Positions 42,061-51,665 are shown, numbered from the stretch's first letter. The stretch: 64,000 bases of DNA from Thalassospira sp. TSL5-1 (GCF_001907695.1 NZ_KV880637.1:372001-436000); one strand, 5' to 3'. Numbers and translations are program-made. The notes: a model not told the origin generated them from the sequence alone.

Positions 42061-42669
42061 TTAGCCGCGAAACCGGCGCAGATAAAAATACAGCATGCCA
42101 AAAACTGCGCATAAAACGGCAAACCCGCTGACAAAAACGACGATTTTTTCCCGCCATAATGAACCGGACCGGCGATCTTGCATATATGCCAGTACGCGCT
42201 TGCGCAGGTCGTCCATATCGGGTGTCAAATTTCGTGCTGGCACAAAAAGCGGCGCGCCTGCACGCGATAACAGGTCGTTGGCAGCATTGACCCGATCCGT
42301 ATAAATCGCAAACCGTTCTTCTACCTTATCAAGGTCTTGCAAGGGGCTGTGTGGGGCCGGGGTGGACTGGGCCGGGGCCTTGCTAATGGTGATGGGAATT
42401 TGCATCAGGTTGTGATACGGCCCCTTAAGGCATTCCAGTAAGGTTCGGGGTTTTGATTTGCAGTCTATGACCTGATCGGGGGTGGTGTTGATGGCATCGC
42501 GCAGGCTGTGTTGTAAATTTTGCTCGAACCGGGCAATGGTCAGGCGTAATTCAACAGCCCGGTTCCGAATGCCGCTTTGTTCGGATGCGTGCACAGGCAT
42601 GATAAAGGGTGCCATGAGCAACGGTGTCATAATCATAAGCAGGCCGCTCAGCAGGTATCGCAGGTGCAC
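42061..42669 (-). CDS. Exported/membrane protein of unknown function at the end of the lipid A operon
   Basis: A 202-aa protein from GTG 42669, chosen because AAGGA stands seven bases upstream. Signal sequence HLRYLLSGLLMIMTPLLMAP to VHA (about residue 26), then a soluble helical domain (LTIARFEQNLQHSLRDAINT, LDKVEERFAIYTDRVNAAND) and a C-terminal membrane segment EKIVVFVSGFAVLCAVFGML with the basic end YLRRFRG. No family recognised. Its start lies 57 bases after the lpxL-like stop on the same strand, so it may be cotranscribed with the lipid A genes. Confidence 0.7.
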   Translation of the reverse strand: MHLRYLLSGLLMIMTPLLMAPFIMPVHASEQSGIRNRAVELRLTIARFEQNLQHSLRDAINTTPDQVIDCKSKPRTLLECLKGPYHNLMQIPITISKAPAQSTPAPHSPLQDLDKVEERFAIYTDRVNAANDLLSRAGAPLFVPARNLTPDMDDLRKRVLAYMQDRRSGSLWREKIVVFVSGFAVLCAVFGMLYFYLRRFRG

Positions 42670-42725
42670 GGCAGGGTCCTTTCGGGCATATCGAGACCAC
42701 GAAATATGCCGTTTGTGCCGCTGTC

Positions 42726-43625
42726 TTAATCGGGCCAGCGGCGATGTACCCACAGCCATTGTGCCGGGCGCTCGCGGATCCAACCTTCGATAATGGCGTT
42801 TACGTCCGTCATGATTTTCCGCATGTCAGCATGGCGATCATCTGTTTGAACGATATCGAGTTGCGGGTAAAACGTCATGCGGAAATATGCCCCTTGCAGG
42901 CGTTCAAGCCGGACCGGGACCGCAGGAGCATCGTATTTCAGAACAAATTGTGCCAATGCGGGGGCGGTCATGGCATCGCGTCCGAAAAAGGGCACGGCAA
43001 TGCCGTCATTCATTTTCTGGTCCACCAGCATGGCAATGTGGCCGCCTTTGCGTAAAAAGGCTGTCAATTTGCGTGCACCCTCGGGTCCCTTGCGCACCAG
43101 TTCGCCTTTAAATCCGCGTCTGGCTTTGGTGAAAACACTGTCGACCCACGGATTATCCGGGGCGCGGTAGACACACATCATTTCCAAATCCATCGCGCGT
43201 GCCAGCAGCATGGCGACTTCCCAGTTCCCGGCATGGGCGGTGAAAAACTGCCCTGCCTTGCCGTCATTTTTGAGCGCTAGGCCATTTTCCAGGCCCACAA
43301 CCTCCAGCCGGTCTGATCCGGGCTGGATTTTATGAATATGGGGCACTTCCGCGACACTGCGGCCCAGGTTTTCCCACATATCCCCCAGCATGGTTTCAAT
43401 CTCTTCAGGGGATTTGTCGGGGAAGGCGCGTTCCATGTTGCGGCGCGCGCGGCGTGTTACTTTAATTTTTTTGCCAATTTTACGCCCGATCCAGCCGCCA
43501 ATAGCCGATGCCGTATCAATGGGCATCATGGCAAAAAGCCAGTAAAACAGGTTCGTTACGAAGCCTTGCAGCGGGTAGCTGACGTAATATTGAAACGTGC
43601 TGATATTCGGGTTTTTACGCGCCAT
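42726..43625 (-). CDS. lpxL: Lipid A biosynthesis lauroyl/secondary acyltransferase (LpxL/HtrB family)
   Basis: A 299-aa acyltransferase that adds a secondary acyl chain to Kdo-lipid A. The catalytic H(x)4D/E motif is in FTAHAGNWEVAMLLA, and AMLVDQKMNDGIAVPFFGRD and the C-terminal RPAQWLWVHRRWPD are typical of LpxL/LpxM. N-terminal membrane anchor (about residues 15-40). It overlaps the lpxK 3' end by 11 bases, with only a weak ribosome site, implying coupled translation. Confidence 0.92.
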   Translation of the reverse strand: MARKNPNISTFQYYVSYPLQGFVTNLFYWLFAMMPIDTASAIGGWIGRKIGKKIKVTRRARRNMERAFPDKSPEEIETMLGDMWENLGRSVAEVPHIHKIQPGSDRLEVVGLENGLALKNDGKAGQFFTAHAGNWEVAMLLARAMDLEMMCVYRAPDNPWVDSVFTKARRGFKGELVRKGPEGARKLTAFLRKGGHIAMLVDQKMNDGIAVPFFGRDAMTAPALAQFVLKYDAPAVPVRLERLQGAYFRMTFYPQLDIVQTDDRHADMRKIMTDVNAIIEGWIRERPAQWLWVHRRWPD

Positions 43626-44589
43626 TGGCAAATACTGTTTCGATCAATTGGGTTATGCCCGGCAAATCATCAAATTCCAGGGCGATGCGCAGTGTCTTTA
43701 TGCCGTGCCGATCGCCCAAGGGCAAGCGCATCAGATCTTTTTCCGTTGTGACCAGCAGGGCACCAGCCCGTGCGGCATCTGCGCGCAGGGCGATCAGTTC
43801 GTCAGGGCTGTAAAAATGGTGGTCGGCGAAATCGCGGGCAATGGCAACCTCCGCCCCACAATCGCGCAAGGATTTATAAAACTTCCCGGGGCGCCCGATG
43901 CCAGCAAAGGCGAGGACTTTTTGATCGGTAAAATCGCTCGGGTTTTCTGGCCGGACATTGGCGCTAAACACGGAAACATGTTTTGGCATGCGCTGGGCCA
44001 GGCCGGTTTTATCCTCGCCAATGATAATGGCGGCGCGGACCCGCGAAAACCCGCTTTTCAGGGTTTCGCGCAGGGGGCCTGCGGGCAGCACCCTTTCATT
44101 GCCAAACCCGGTGGCACCATCAACAACGACAATGCCCAAATCCTTGATCAGGGACGGATTTTGCAAGCCGTCATCCATAATGATCACATCGGCACCGGCC
44201 ACGGCAATGGCGTCGGCCCCCGCCGCGCGGTTCCGTGAAACCCAAGCCGGGCCTTTCTGGCTTAGCAAAAGGGGTTCATCCCCGACATCGTGCGCGGTAT
44301 CGGATGTCGGGTCTACCCGGTGGGGACCCTTCCGGGTGCCGCCATATCCCCGGCTTAGGAAATGCGGCTGATGACCAAGGCTTGTGAGAATATCATATAT
44401 CGCCTGTGCCGACGGGGTTTTGCCCGCCCCGCCAACGGTAAAATTGCCCAGACAAATAACGGGGCACCCCGGATGCAAGGCCGTTGTGGTGGCATTACGC
44501 CAAGCTGCCCCGGCCCGCCACAGCCAGGATGCGGGCGAGAGGGCACGGGCAATCATATTATCGGTTTGCCAAAAATCAGGGGCGTGCAT
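43615..44589 (-). CDS. lpxK: Tetraacyldisaccharide 4'-kinase
   Basis: A 324-aa LpxK that phosphorylates the 4' position of the lipid A disaccharide. The Walker A motif is VICLGNFTVGGAGKTPSAQA, LSRGYGG follows, and VIIMDDGLQNPSL holds the catalytic DDGxQ. Full length. It overlaps the waaA end by 14 bases and the lpxL start by 11, within the lipid A operon. Confidence 0.96.
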   Translation of the reverse strand: MHAPDFWQTDNMIARALSPASWLWRAGAAWRNATTTALHPGCPVICLGNFTVGGAGKTPSAQAIYDILTSLGHQPHFLSRGYGGTRKGPHRVDPTSDTAHDVGDEPLLLSQKGPAWVSRNRAAGADAIAVAGADVIIMDDGLQNPSLIKDLGIVVVDGATGFGNERVLPAGPLRETLKSGFSRVRAAIIIGEDKTGLAQRMPKHVSVFSANVRPENPSDFTDQKVLAFAGIGRPGKFYKSLRDCGAEVAIARDFADHHFYSPDELIALRADAARAGALLVTTEKDLMRLPLGDRHGIKTLRIALEFDDLPGITQLIETVFANGA

Positions 44590-45865
44590 GTGGCCCCCGA
44601 CTTGCCACCATCAAATCGTTAATCGCCGACATGGTTCTTTCCAGAACCTCGGCTTTGCTATTGGCGTAATTGCGTGCCGCATCGGTCAGGGCATCACGGG
44701 CGGGCTGGTTGGTCAAAAGCTGGTCAAGCTGGCGTTCAAGGTCGGCTTCATCGGTGCAGGGTCGTGCAGCCTGTTCCGATAGCATTTCCTGGCTGATTTC
44801 GGCAAAATTGCTCATATCCGGGCCATGCAGGATGGCGCATCCCAGGCGGGCGGGTTCTAGCGGGTTTTGCCCGCCGCCCACACACAGGGTTTTGCCGATA
44901 AAGCAAATCGGTGCCAGCCGGTAATAAAGGCCCATTTCGCCAATAGTGTCGCCCAAAAACACATCGGTATCGCGTGATATAATATGGTCCATGCTGCGCC
45001 GGGCCACACGCAGGCCTTTGCCCATCAGGGTGGCTTCCACGCCGGTTGCGCGGTTGGGGTGGCGTGGCACGATGATGGTTAAAAGGTTGCGGTGTTTTTC
45101 GCGCAGACGCGCATGGATGGAGGCGGCAATGCTTTCTTCCCCTTCAAAGGTGCTTGATGCCAGCCATACCGGGCGATCACCAATCTGGTCGCGATATTTA
45201 CGCAGTATTTTATCTTCGACCGGCAAGGGCAGGGCGGCAAATTTCAAATTGCCGGTTGTGATCACATTTGGGGCACCCAGTTCGATAAAACGGGCGGCTT
45301 CCGTGTCGGTTTGCGCCAGAACAACGCTAAAACAGGCCATCACCGGGCGAATAAAAGACGGGAACCGGCGATAGCTTTTAAAGCTGCCTTCGGAAATCCG
45401 GCCATTGAGCAGAGCGATTTTGGTGCCTGCCTTGCGTGCACGGGTCAGGATATTGGGCCACAGGTCACTTTCCAGCCACAGTGCGACATCGGGTCGCCAG
45501 TGATGCAAAAAGCGGGCGACATAAACCTGCCGGTCCACCGGAATAAACTGGTGAATGACATTTTGGGGCAGGCGTTCGTGCATCATGCGGGCCGATGTAA
45601 CCGTGCCCGTCGTTACCAAAATGGCAAATTCCGGATAGTCCCTTTGTAACCGGTCAATCACCGGCAGGGCCGAAAGGGATTCGCCCACACTGGCACCGTG
45701 AATCCAGACAAGCGGGCCGTCAGGGCGGCGATGGCCGGGATGGCCAAATCGTTCGCCAATGCGGCCCGGGTCTTCCTTGCCGCGGTTTTTACGCCGGTGC
45801 AAATACAGGCCCACAATCGGGCCCAGTATCCGTGTTGCTGCACGATAGGCGTAAAACAGGGGCAT
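44576..45865 (-). CDS. waaA: 3-deoxy-D-manno-octulosonic acid transferase
   Basis: A 429-aa Kdo transferase of the GT30 family, joining Kdo to lipid IVA at the inner membrane. An N-terminal hydrophobic anchor precedes VWIHGASVGESLSALPVIDR (conserved GASVGE), the middle shows LWLESDLWPNILTRARK, and the second Rossmann half has FIGKTLCVGGGQNPLEPARL, the GT-B donor-binding signature. Starts in a TAATG overlap with the acyltransferase gene upstream. Confidence 0.96.
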   Translation of the reverse strand: MPLFYAYRAATRILGPIVGLYLHRRKNRGKEDPGRIGERFGHPGHRRPDGPLVWIHGASVGESLSALPVIDRLQRDYPEFAILVTTGTVTSARMMHERLPQNVIHQFIPVDRQVYVARFLHHWRPDVALWLESDLWPNILTRARKAGTKIALLNGRISEGSFKSYRRFPSFIRPVMACFSVVLAQTDTEAARFIELGAPNVITTGNLKFAALPLPVEDKILRKYRDQIGDRPVWLASSTFEGEESIAASIHARLREKHRNLLTIIVPRHPNRATGVEATLMGKGLRVARRSMDHIISRDTDVFLGDTIGEMGLYYRLAPICFIGKTLCVGGGQNPLEPARLGCAILHGPDMSNFAEISQEMLSEQAARPCTDEADLERQLDQLLTNQPARDALTDAARNYANSKAEVLERTMSAINDLMVASRGPHARP

Positions 45866-46629
45866 TATTCGCTCTCTCCGGCATCGCGTGCAGCGCGTTT
45901 CTTTTTAACTGGCTCGTCTGGTCCTGCCGGTTCGATCACCTCAAGGCCATAATACCGGTCATGTTCCTGGGTCAGCTTGATCATGCTGTTTTCCAGTTCC
46001 AGGCGCTTGGCTTCCAGGCCGTCATTATCCATGTCGGTGGGTACATAAATGGGCTCGCCCCAGCAAAATACACCGCGCGAAAACGGCAGTGGTAGCACAA
46101 AACGGTCCCAACTGCGCATGACCCGGCGTTTCGATGTGGAAAAAGTCAGCGGAAAAATGGGAACACCGCTCAGGCGGGCGGCCGATATAATACCGCTTGA
46201 GGCGTGCATGCGTGGCCCGCGTGGCCCATCCGGCGTCATGCCAATGACATGCCCGGCCTTGAGCGATTTTAAAATGGCGCGCAGGGCATTTGCCCCGCCT
46301 TTTCCCTTGCCGGTGGACCCGGCAATGGTGTGTATTCCGAAATGCCCGATGGTGCGTGAAATGATTTCGCCGTCACGGTGTGATGAAATCAGCATGTTAA
46401 AGGGGGTATCCCCGCCAACCACCCGCCAGGTATAGGGCATCATCAACAGGCGCTGGTGCCAGAAGGCCACAATAAAAGGTTTGCCCTCAAGCAGCATCTC
46501 GCGGGGCAAATCGGTTCCTTTTTGTTCCCACCTTCCGGTGTGCCGAATAACCCGAATATAAAAGGCAGCCAGGCGGCATAAAGTGGCCCGTGCCTGACTG
46601 CTTTTGACAATTCCCTTATACCACTTCAC
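45865..46629 (-). CDS. DUF374 lysophospholipid-acyltransferase-like protein
   Basis: A 254-aa protein of the DUF374 group, related to glycerophospholipid acyltransferases. FIVAFWHQRLLMMPYTWR contains the H-containing motif, LISSHRDGEIISRTIGHFGI and GMTPDGPRGPRMHASSGI are further signatures (the last is the PDGPRGP motif). It is commonly found next to waaA and lpxK in alphaproteobacteria and is presumed to act in lipid A or phospholipid acylation. GTG start at 46629, four bases after the msbA stop. C-terminal charged tail KKKRAARDAGESE. Confidence 0.87.
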   Translation of the reverse strand: MKWYKGIVKSSQARATLCRLAAFYIRVIRHTGRWEQKGTDLPREMLLEGKPFIVAFWHQRLLMMPYTWRVVGGDTPFNMLISSHRDGEIISRTIGHFGIHTIAGSTGKGKGGANALRAILKSLKAGHVIGMTPDGPRGPRMHASSGIISAARLSGVPIFPLTFSTSKRRVMRSWDRFVLPLPFSRGVFCWGEPIYVPTDMDNDGLEAKRLELENSMIKLTQEHDRYYGLEVIEPAGPDEPVKKKRAARDAGESE

Positions 46630-46633
46630 GCTT

Positions 46634-48448
46634 TTAGTCCTGATCTTTCACCAGATGGGTGTGTTTGCCCGGTTCTTCGGAAAACTGCAGGTTATAAAGG
46701 TTGGCATAGGCGCCGCCAAGTGCAAGTAATTCTTCGTGTTTTCCTTCTTCAATCAACTTGCCACGATGAATGACGCAAATTTTGTCTGCATCGATAATCG
46801 TGGAAAGTCGATGGGCAATCACCAGTGTGGTGCGGTCCTTCATCAGCCGGGCAAGGGCGGTTTGGATGTGGCGTTCGGATTCCGTATCCAGGGCCGATGT
46901 TGCCTCGTCCAACAGCAGGATCGGGGCGTTTTTCAGCATCGCGCGTGCAATCGCAATACGCTGGCGCTGCCCGCCCGAAAGCTTCACCCCATGTTCACCA
47001 ACAATGGTGTCATAGCCATGTTCAAGTTCCATGATGAAATCGTGGGCTGCCGCATTGCGGGCGGCTTCCATAATTTCTTCCTCGCTGGCACCGTCACGTC
47101 CATAGGCGATATTGGCGCGCACGGTATCATCAAACAGCGATACTTCCTGACTGACGAGCGCGGCTGCACTGCGCAGGGTCGCCAACTGCACATCGCGAAT
47201 ATCCTGGCCGTCAATCGAAATGCTGCCATTATTGATGTCGTAAAACCGGGGAATCAGGTTCAGGATGGTTGATTTCCCGGCACCAGACTGCCCGACAAGG
47301 GCCACCGTCTGCCCGGCGGCAATGTCGATATTGATGTCGGTAAGGGCGCTGATATCGTCATCGCTGTTATAGGCAAAATCAACATTCTTGAACTTAATGC
47401 TGCCGCCCGAAACCTTTAATGGTTTGGCATCGGGCTTGTCTTTAATGTCGGGCTCTAGGTCCAGAATGGTGAAAACGCGCTGTGATGCGGCAAGGCCAGC
47501 CTGCAAATTCATATTGATATTGGCAAGGCGTTTAACCGGTTCATAGGCCATCAAAAGGGCGGTGATAAAGGCGAAAAAGCCGCCTGCATCGTTGCCCCCT
47601 TCAATCACGCGATAGCCGCCATAAACAATGATCACGGTCACGGCAACGCCGCCCAGTGTTTCCATGATGGGCGATGACCGGGCGCGGACCTTTTGCGCCT
47701 TGAAATTCAGGCGGAAAATATAATCAACCAGTTTGCCAACCCTGGAGCATTCATATTCTTCCATGCCATAGGCCTTGACGTGGCGCACGCCATGAAAGGT
47801 TTGCTCCAGCAAGGTGGCAAATTCGCCGATTTGCTGCTGGGTATTGGCCGAAACCTTGCGCATCCGGCGGCCCAGCTTGGCAATGGGCATAATGGCAAGC
47901 GGGAAGACAAAAATCGCGATAAAGGCCAGTTGCCAGTCTTTGGAAAACATCACCCCGATCAGGAAAATCGCCGACATCAGGTCTTTGCCAAAGCCGGTCA
48001 GGCTTTCGGACACGGCCGAGCGCATGGCGCCAACGTCGCTGGTAAAGCGCGCAATCAGCTTGCCGGTATTCGTGCCGTGGAAAAAGTCGATATCCAGGCT
48101 CATGACCTGTTTATACAACTTGTTCTGGATATCGGTCAGAATGCGCCCGCCAACATAGCTCATCATCACCGATTGGCCGTAATTGCCAAAACCCTTAAGG
48201 GCAAAGGTAATCAGCACGGCGGCACCAACGGGAAGCAGCATGGCACCGTTTTTATTGATGAAAATCTCGTTGATGACCGGGTCCATCAGCCATGCCGATG
48301 CACCGGTTGTCGCGGCAACAACAACCATAAAAAACAGGGCCAGAACAATTTTGCCGATATAGGGGCGGACCGCTTCGCGAACGATCCGTTTGACCATCGG
48401 CCAGGTGTCCCAGTGATCGGCGGTATGATCGATATTCTGTTTGGACAA
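46634..48448 (-). CDS. msbA: MsbA-like lipid-exporting ABC transporter (fused permease/ATPase)
   Basis: A 604-aa half-transporter. Six membrane segments span about residues 30-330; the ATPase has Walker A LVGQSGAGKSTILNLIPRFY, signature LSGGQRQRIAIARAML, Walker B ILLLDEATSALD and the H-loop VIAHRLSTI. It should flip lipid A core to the outer leaflet of the inner membrane. I choose the TTG at 48448 (SKQNIDHTADHW), preceded by AGGAATATCTTT; an alternative TTG at 48532 would add 28 residues without visible function. First gene of the lipid A operon. Confidence 0.9.
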   Translation of the reverse strand: MSKQNIDHTADHWDTWPMVKRIVREAVRPYIGKIVLALFFMVVVAATTGASAWLMDPVINEIFINKNGAMLLPVGAAVLITFALKGFGNYGQSVMMSYVGGRILTDIQNKLYKQVMSLDIDFFHGTNTGKLIARFTSDVGAMRSAVSESLTGFGKDLMSAIFLIGVMFSKDWQLAFIAIFVFPLAIMPIAKLGRRMRKVSANTQQQIGEFATLLEQTFHGVRHVKAYGMEEYECSRVGKLVDYIFRLNFKAQKVRARSSPIMETLGGVAVTVIIVYGGYRVIEGGNDAGGFFAFITALLMAYEPVKRLANINMNLQAGLAASQRVFTILDLEPDIKDKPDAKPLKVSGGSIKFKNVDFAYNSDDDISALTDINIDIAAGQTVALVGQSGAGKSTILNLIPRFYDINNGSISIDGQDIRDVQLATLRSAAALVSQEVSLFDDTVRANIAYGRDGASEEEIMEAARNAAAHDFIMELEHGYDTIVGEHGVKLSGGQRQRIAIARAMLKNAPILLLDEATSALDTESERHIQTALARLMKDRTTLVIAHRLSTIIDADKICVIHRGKLIEEGKHEELLALGGAYANLYNLQFSEEPGKHTHLVKDQD

Positions 48449-48639
48449 AAAGATATTCCTGACTTTTGTGCACAAGGTGATAACCAGCGCCGACAAAGGC
48501 TGTCGGGGTGCCTCGATTTTGCCTTTTATCAAGGCCTGATTATGCCTGATTTTACGTGCAGTTTGCTATCATGCTGATGGCGTTACGGCAAGCATCCGTA
48601 TATTGAAAGATATTCATCAAAATGTCACAATAGAATATG

Positions 48640-48666
48640 GGAACGCTCGCGTTAAACGCGAGTTCC
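48640..48666. repeat. Palindrome in the msbA / kinase-like divergent promoter region
   Basis: CTCGCGTT-a-AACGCGAG (perfect 8-bp arms about one central base) flanked by GGAA/TTCC. It lies 28 bases before the plus-strand gene and about 190 bases from msbA. Probably an operator. Confidence 0.6.
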
Positions 48667-48694
48667 ATTGAATATGGTTGATTAAAAAATTAAA

Positions 48695-49522
48695 ATGAGC
48701 AAACAACTTAAGTCCGAAATTGAATGCACCCTGTCAACGGGCGCTAAGGGGCGTGTATTCCCATTGCACTGGCAAGGCCAGGATTTATGGGTCAAACAGG
48801 CTGTCGTGTCCAAGCATAAAGTCTGGCACCGTGTGCAGCGTTTTGCCGCGGGTTTGCTGGTTATTCCCATGTTGCGCCCCACCGTTTCACCCGGGGGTAA
48901 ATCCGGGCTGGATGAAGAAGCCAGCCATCTTTTGCGGATGCGTGAACATGGTGTGCAGGTTCCCGAACTGGTCATGACCGGGGAGTCCTGGATCGTTCTG
49001 GGCGACAATGGCAGTATCCTTAAGGATCATGTTAAAACCGCCCTTGCCGATGGCGAAGATGGCAAAGCCCGCGACCTGATTGAAAAGGCAGCCCGTGGCC
49101 TGGCTGATTTGCATTTGCGCGGTTGTGCGCATGGCGCGCCGCTTTTGCGCAATATGACCCTGCGCCACGACGGCAGTATCGGTTTTATTGATTTCGAGGA
49201 AGATCCCGAAGGATGTATGCCGGCCGCCGATGCGCAGGCGCGTGATGTTTTGCTGTTTTTGTTTTCCATTCAGCGCGAAATTAAAAAACGGCCCGACCTT
49301 TTGCATGTGGGCTGGGAAGCCTACCTTGACCATGCAGGGGAACAGGCTGATGCCCTGCGGCCTTTATCAACGGTGTTGCGCCGGATTTTCCCGGTTTACC
49401 TGGTGCTGATGTTGTTCCGCCGCTGGCTGGGAACGGATGCCTTGAACGCCGTGCAGACATATCAGATCCTGTGCCGCGATATCGACCCGCGCCAGTTAAT
49501 GCGCAAGCAGCGGGCTGCCTGA
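48695..49522 (+). CDS. Kdo/WaaP-type lipopolysaccharide kinase-like protein
   Basis: A 275-aa protein with protein-kinase-fold remnants. LADLHLRGCAHGAPLLRNMT resembles the catalytic loop (HG..xxRN in place of HRDxKxxN), and GSIGFIDFEEDPEG supplies the metal-binding DFE. An N-terminal lysine in WVKQAVVSKHK may serve as the VAIK lysine. Such short kinases act on Kdo or heptose of LPS core. Position beside the lipid A operon, divergent from msbA, agrees. Substrate is inference. Confidence 0.72.
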   Translation: MSKQLKSEIECTLSTGAKGRVFPLHWQGQDLWVKQAVVSKHKVWHRVQRFAAGLLVIPMLRPTVSPGGKSGLDEEASHLLRMREHGVQVPELVMTGESWIVLGDNGSILKDHVKTALADGEDGKARDLIEKAARGLADLHLRGCAHGAPLLRNMTLRHDGSIGFIDFEEDPEGCMPAADAQARDVLLFLFSIQREIKKRPDLLHVGWEAYLDHAGEQADALRPLSTVLRRIFPVYLVLMLFRRWLGTDALNAVQTYQILCRDIDPRQLMRKQRAA

Positions 49523-49584
49523 TTTTGGTGTGGATTTTCACAGGCAAGGTTATCTGATCGATTTTTTGCGACAGTGGGTTTGCC

Positions 49585-50736
49585 TTATTGTGCCGGTTGA
49601 GGGTGCGGGGTGCCGATATTTTGATCACCGGTTTTGGGGCCACCTGATGACATATCTTGCTGTTCAGATATCTCGGCAGTGGCCGCAACGCCTTCCCTGA
49701 CGGAGATGCGTGTTGCGCTTTCGCCGTTATATCCGCCTGAAAACGGGGCAAGATTATACAAAAACTGCTGGGCTGAATTATGCCAGCTATAGTGCTCGGC
49801 CAGCGCGCGGGCGTCCTTGCGGTCCAGTTTCAGGGCATCAAGGGCGGCTTGGCGCAAGTCATTGTTAATGGCACCCGCCTTGGTGTCGCGCACAATATCG
49901 GCCGGGCCCTGCACCGGGAAAACGGCAACCGGTGTGCCCGAGGCCAGGGCCTCGAGAATGACCAGGCCAAAGGTATCGGTCTTGCTGGGAAATACAAAAA
50001 CATCGGCCGAGGCAAAGGCAACCGCCAAGTCTTCGCCGGTCTTTTTGCCGAGAAATTGTGCCTTGGGATATTTCTGTTTTAAATCATTTAACTGCGGGCC
50101 ATCGCCGACGACAAATTTGGTGCCGGGCAGGTCAAGATCCAGAAAATGGCCGATATTTTTTTCCACCGCGACCCGGCCGACAAACAGCCAGTGGGGTTTG
50201 GGAAAATCGCCAAAGCTGGCATCTTCACGCGGATGAAACAGCGACAGATCCACCCCGCGTGACCAGATATGCAGATTTTCAAAGCCCCAGTTTTTCAACT
50301 CGTCGCGCAATGATTCGGTCGCGACCATGACCGATTGTGATTTGCCGTGAAAACGGCGCATCCCGCGATAGGAAATTGATAGCGGCAATTTGGTGCGCGC
50401 ATGAAGATATTCGGGAAAGCGGGTGTGATAGGCGGTGGAAAAAGGCAGTTTGCGCTTCAGGCAATAGGCGCGTGCGGCCTGGCCCAGCGGCCCTTCGGTG
50501 GCGATGTGAATGGCAACAGGCTGCATCGCGTCAATCATGCGCGATAATTTGCGCTTGGCAAAAATCGCCAGCCGGATTTCCGGATAGGTGGGGCAGGGAA
50601 TGGTTTTAAACTGGTCGGGCGAAATGATGCGAACATCATGACCCTGTGCAATCAGTTCAGCACGAACCGTTTCCAGCGTTCTGACAACACCATTGATCTG
50701 CGGGCGCCAGGCATCGCTGACAATCAGTATTCTCAT
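49585..50736 (-). CDS. GT4-family glycosyltransferase (Agt-like, diacylglycerol glycosylation)
   Basis: A 383-aa GT-B glycosyltransferase. N-terminus MRILIVSDAWRPQINGVVRT (GGV-like acceptor loop), middle LFVGRVAVEKNIGHFLD, and the donor-site E-x7-E motif in KTDTFGLVILEALASGTPVAVF. It is adjacent to, and overlaps by ATGA with, a PlcP-like hydrolase. In marine and soil alphaproteobacteria that pair (plcP-agt) replaces phospholipids by glycolipids when phosphate is short; I assign Agt on that basis. The last 50 residues are Gly/Ser/Pro-rich and probably disordered. Confidence 0.82.
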   Translation of the reverse strand: MRILIVSDAWRPQINGVVRTLETVRAELIAQGHDVRIISPDQFKTIPCPTYPEIRLAIFAKRKLSRMIDAMQPVAIHIATEGPLGQAARAYCLKRKLPFSTAYHTRFPEYLHARTKLPLSISYRGMRRFHGKSQSVMVATESLRDELKNWGFENLHIWSRGVDLSLFHPREDASFGDFPKPHWLFVGRVAVEKNIGHFLDLDLPGTKFVVGDGPQLNDLKQKYPKAQFLGKKTGEDLAVAFASADVFVFPSKTDTFGLVILEALASGTPVAVFPVQGPADIVRDTKAGAINNDLRQAALDALKLDRKDARALAEHYSWHNSAQQFLYNLAPFSGGYNGESATRISVREGVAATAEISEQQDMSSGGPKTGDQNIGTPHPQPAQ

Positions 50737-51665
50737 GCTGTTTTACCAATCGCATTATTGTTTTGGGGGCTGTTTGTCATGACGCGGGCATTGGCGGCCG
50801 ACGGCGCATTGTCCGGGGTGGTGGCGCTGCGAAACAGCGACATCAAACGACCCAGGCCCGCACTTGCCGGGCTGCTGGCGGAATTGCCACCAATATAGGT
50901 CATCGCCATATTGCGCATATCGGCCCAGTGCAGCAGTTCCAGCTCGCCATCCTTGTGTTCGACAAGGGCCGTACAGCTTTCAACCCAGTCACCGTCATTG
51001 CAATACAGCACATTGCCGATCATGCGTTTTTCGGCATGGTGGATATGGCCGCACACAACCCCGTCCACCTTGCGTTTGGTGGCGGCATGGGCCACGGCAT
51101 TTTCAAAATCGCAAATGAACTGAACCGCGTTTTTAACCCGGTTTTTCAGATAGGCCGACAGCGACCAGTACCCGTATCCCAACTTGCGCCGGGCGGCGTT
51201 GAAATACCGGTTGAGCATGATGGCAAAGTTGTAGGCGGTATCGCCGAGATAGGCCAGCCAGCGGGCATATTTGACAACCCCGTCAAATTCGTCGCCGTGA
51301 ATGACCAAAAGGCGTTTGCCATCGGCGGTGGTGTGAATGTCGTTCATCCGCACATCGACATGGCCGAATGTCATATCCACAAATTCGCGGGCAAATTCGT
51401 CATGGTTGCCGGGCACAAAAATCACCTTGGCGCCGTTTCTGGCTTTTTCCATGATATTTGTGATCACGGCATGGTGGCTTTCGGGCCAATACCAGCTTTT
51501 CTTCAGGCGCCAGCCGTCTATGATGTCGCCCACCAGATAATAGGTGTCCGCCGTGACTTCGTTGAGGAAATCTACCAGCAGTTCCGCCTGGCAGCCGCGT
51601 GTGCCCAGATGCACATCTGAAATCCATACCGTGCGGTAGTGGGGTTTCGTGTTCATTGCTGTCAT
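50733..51665 (-). CDS. plcP: PlcP-like metallophosphoesterase (annotated elsewhere as UDP-2,3-diacylglucosamine diphosphatase-like)
   Basis: A 310-aa calcineurin-like phosphoesterase. Metal-binding motifs are in order: TVWISDVHLGTRGCQAE (D-x-H), YLVGDIIDGW (GDxxD), VIFVPGNHDEF (GNHD), and VVCGHIHHAEKRMIGNVLY (GHxH). The CQAELLVDFLNEV and KKSWYWPESHHAVI stretches fit the PlcP branch, which cleaves phospholipid head groups, rather than classic LpxH. ATG 51665 has GGAGGGCGACG just upstream. It overlaps the glycosyltransferase gene by ATGA. A Pho-box-like sequence lies about 100 bp upstream. C-terminal 50 residues appear disordered. Confidence 0.82.
   Translation of the reverse strand: MTAMNTKPHYRTVWISDVHLGTRGCQAELLVDFLNEVTADTYYLVGDIIDGWRLKKSWYWPESHHAVITNIMEKARNGAKVIFVPGNHDEFAREFVDMTFGHVDVRMNDIHTTADGKRLLVIHGDEFDGVVKYARWLAYLGDTAYNFAIMLNRYFNAARRKLGYGYWSLSAYLKNRVKNAVQFICDFENAVAHAATKRKVDGVVCGHIHHAEKRMIGNVLYCNDGDWVESCTALVEHKDGELELLHWADMRNMAMTYIGGNSASSPASAGLGRLMSLFRSATTPDNAPSAANARVMTNSPQNNNAIGKTA

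Noticed and set aside
47693..48577. A 294-codon plus-strand frame over msbA
   Set aside because: Shadow of the transporter gene, His/Asn/Gln-rich product without similarity.
48640..48666. An EcfG promoter suggested by GGAAC near 48640
   Set aside because: No CGTT stands at the required 16-17 base spacing; the sequence is better explained as part of a palindrome.
50763..51620. A 285-codon plus-strand frame over plcP
   Set aside because: Shadow of a gene with full metallophosphoesterase motifs.
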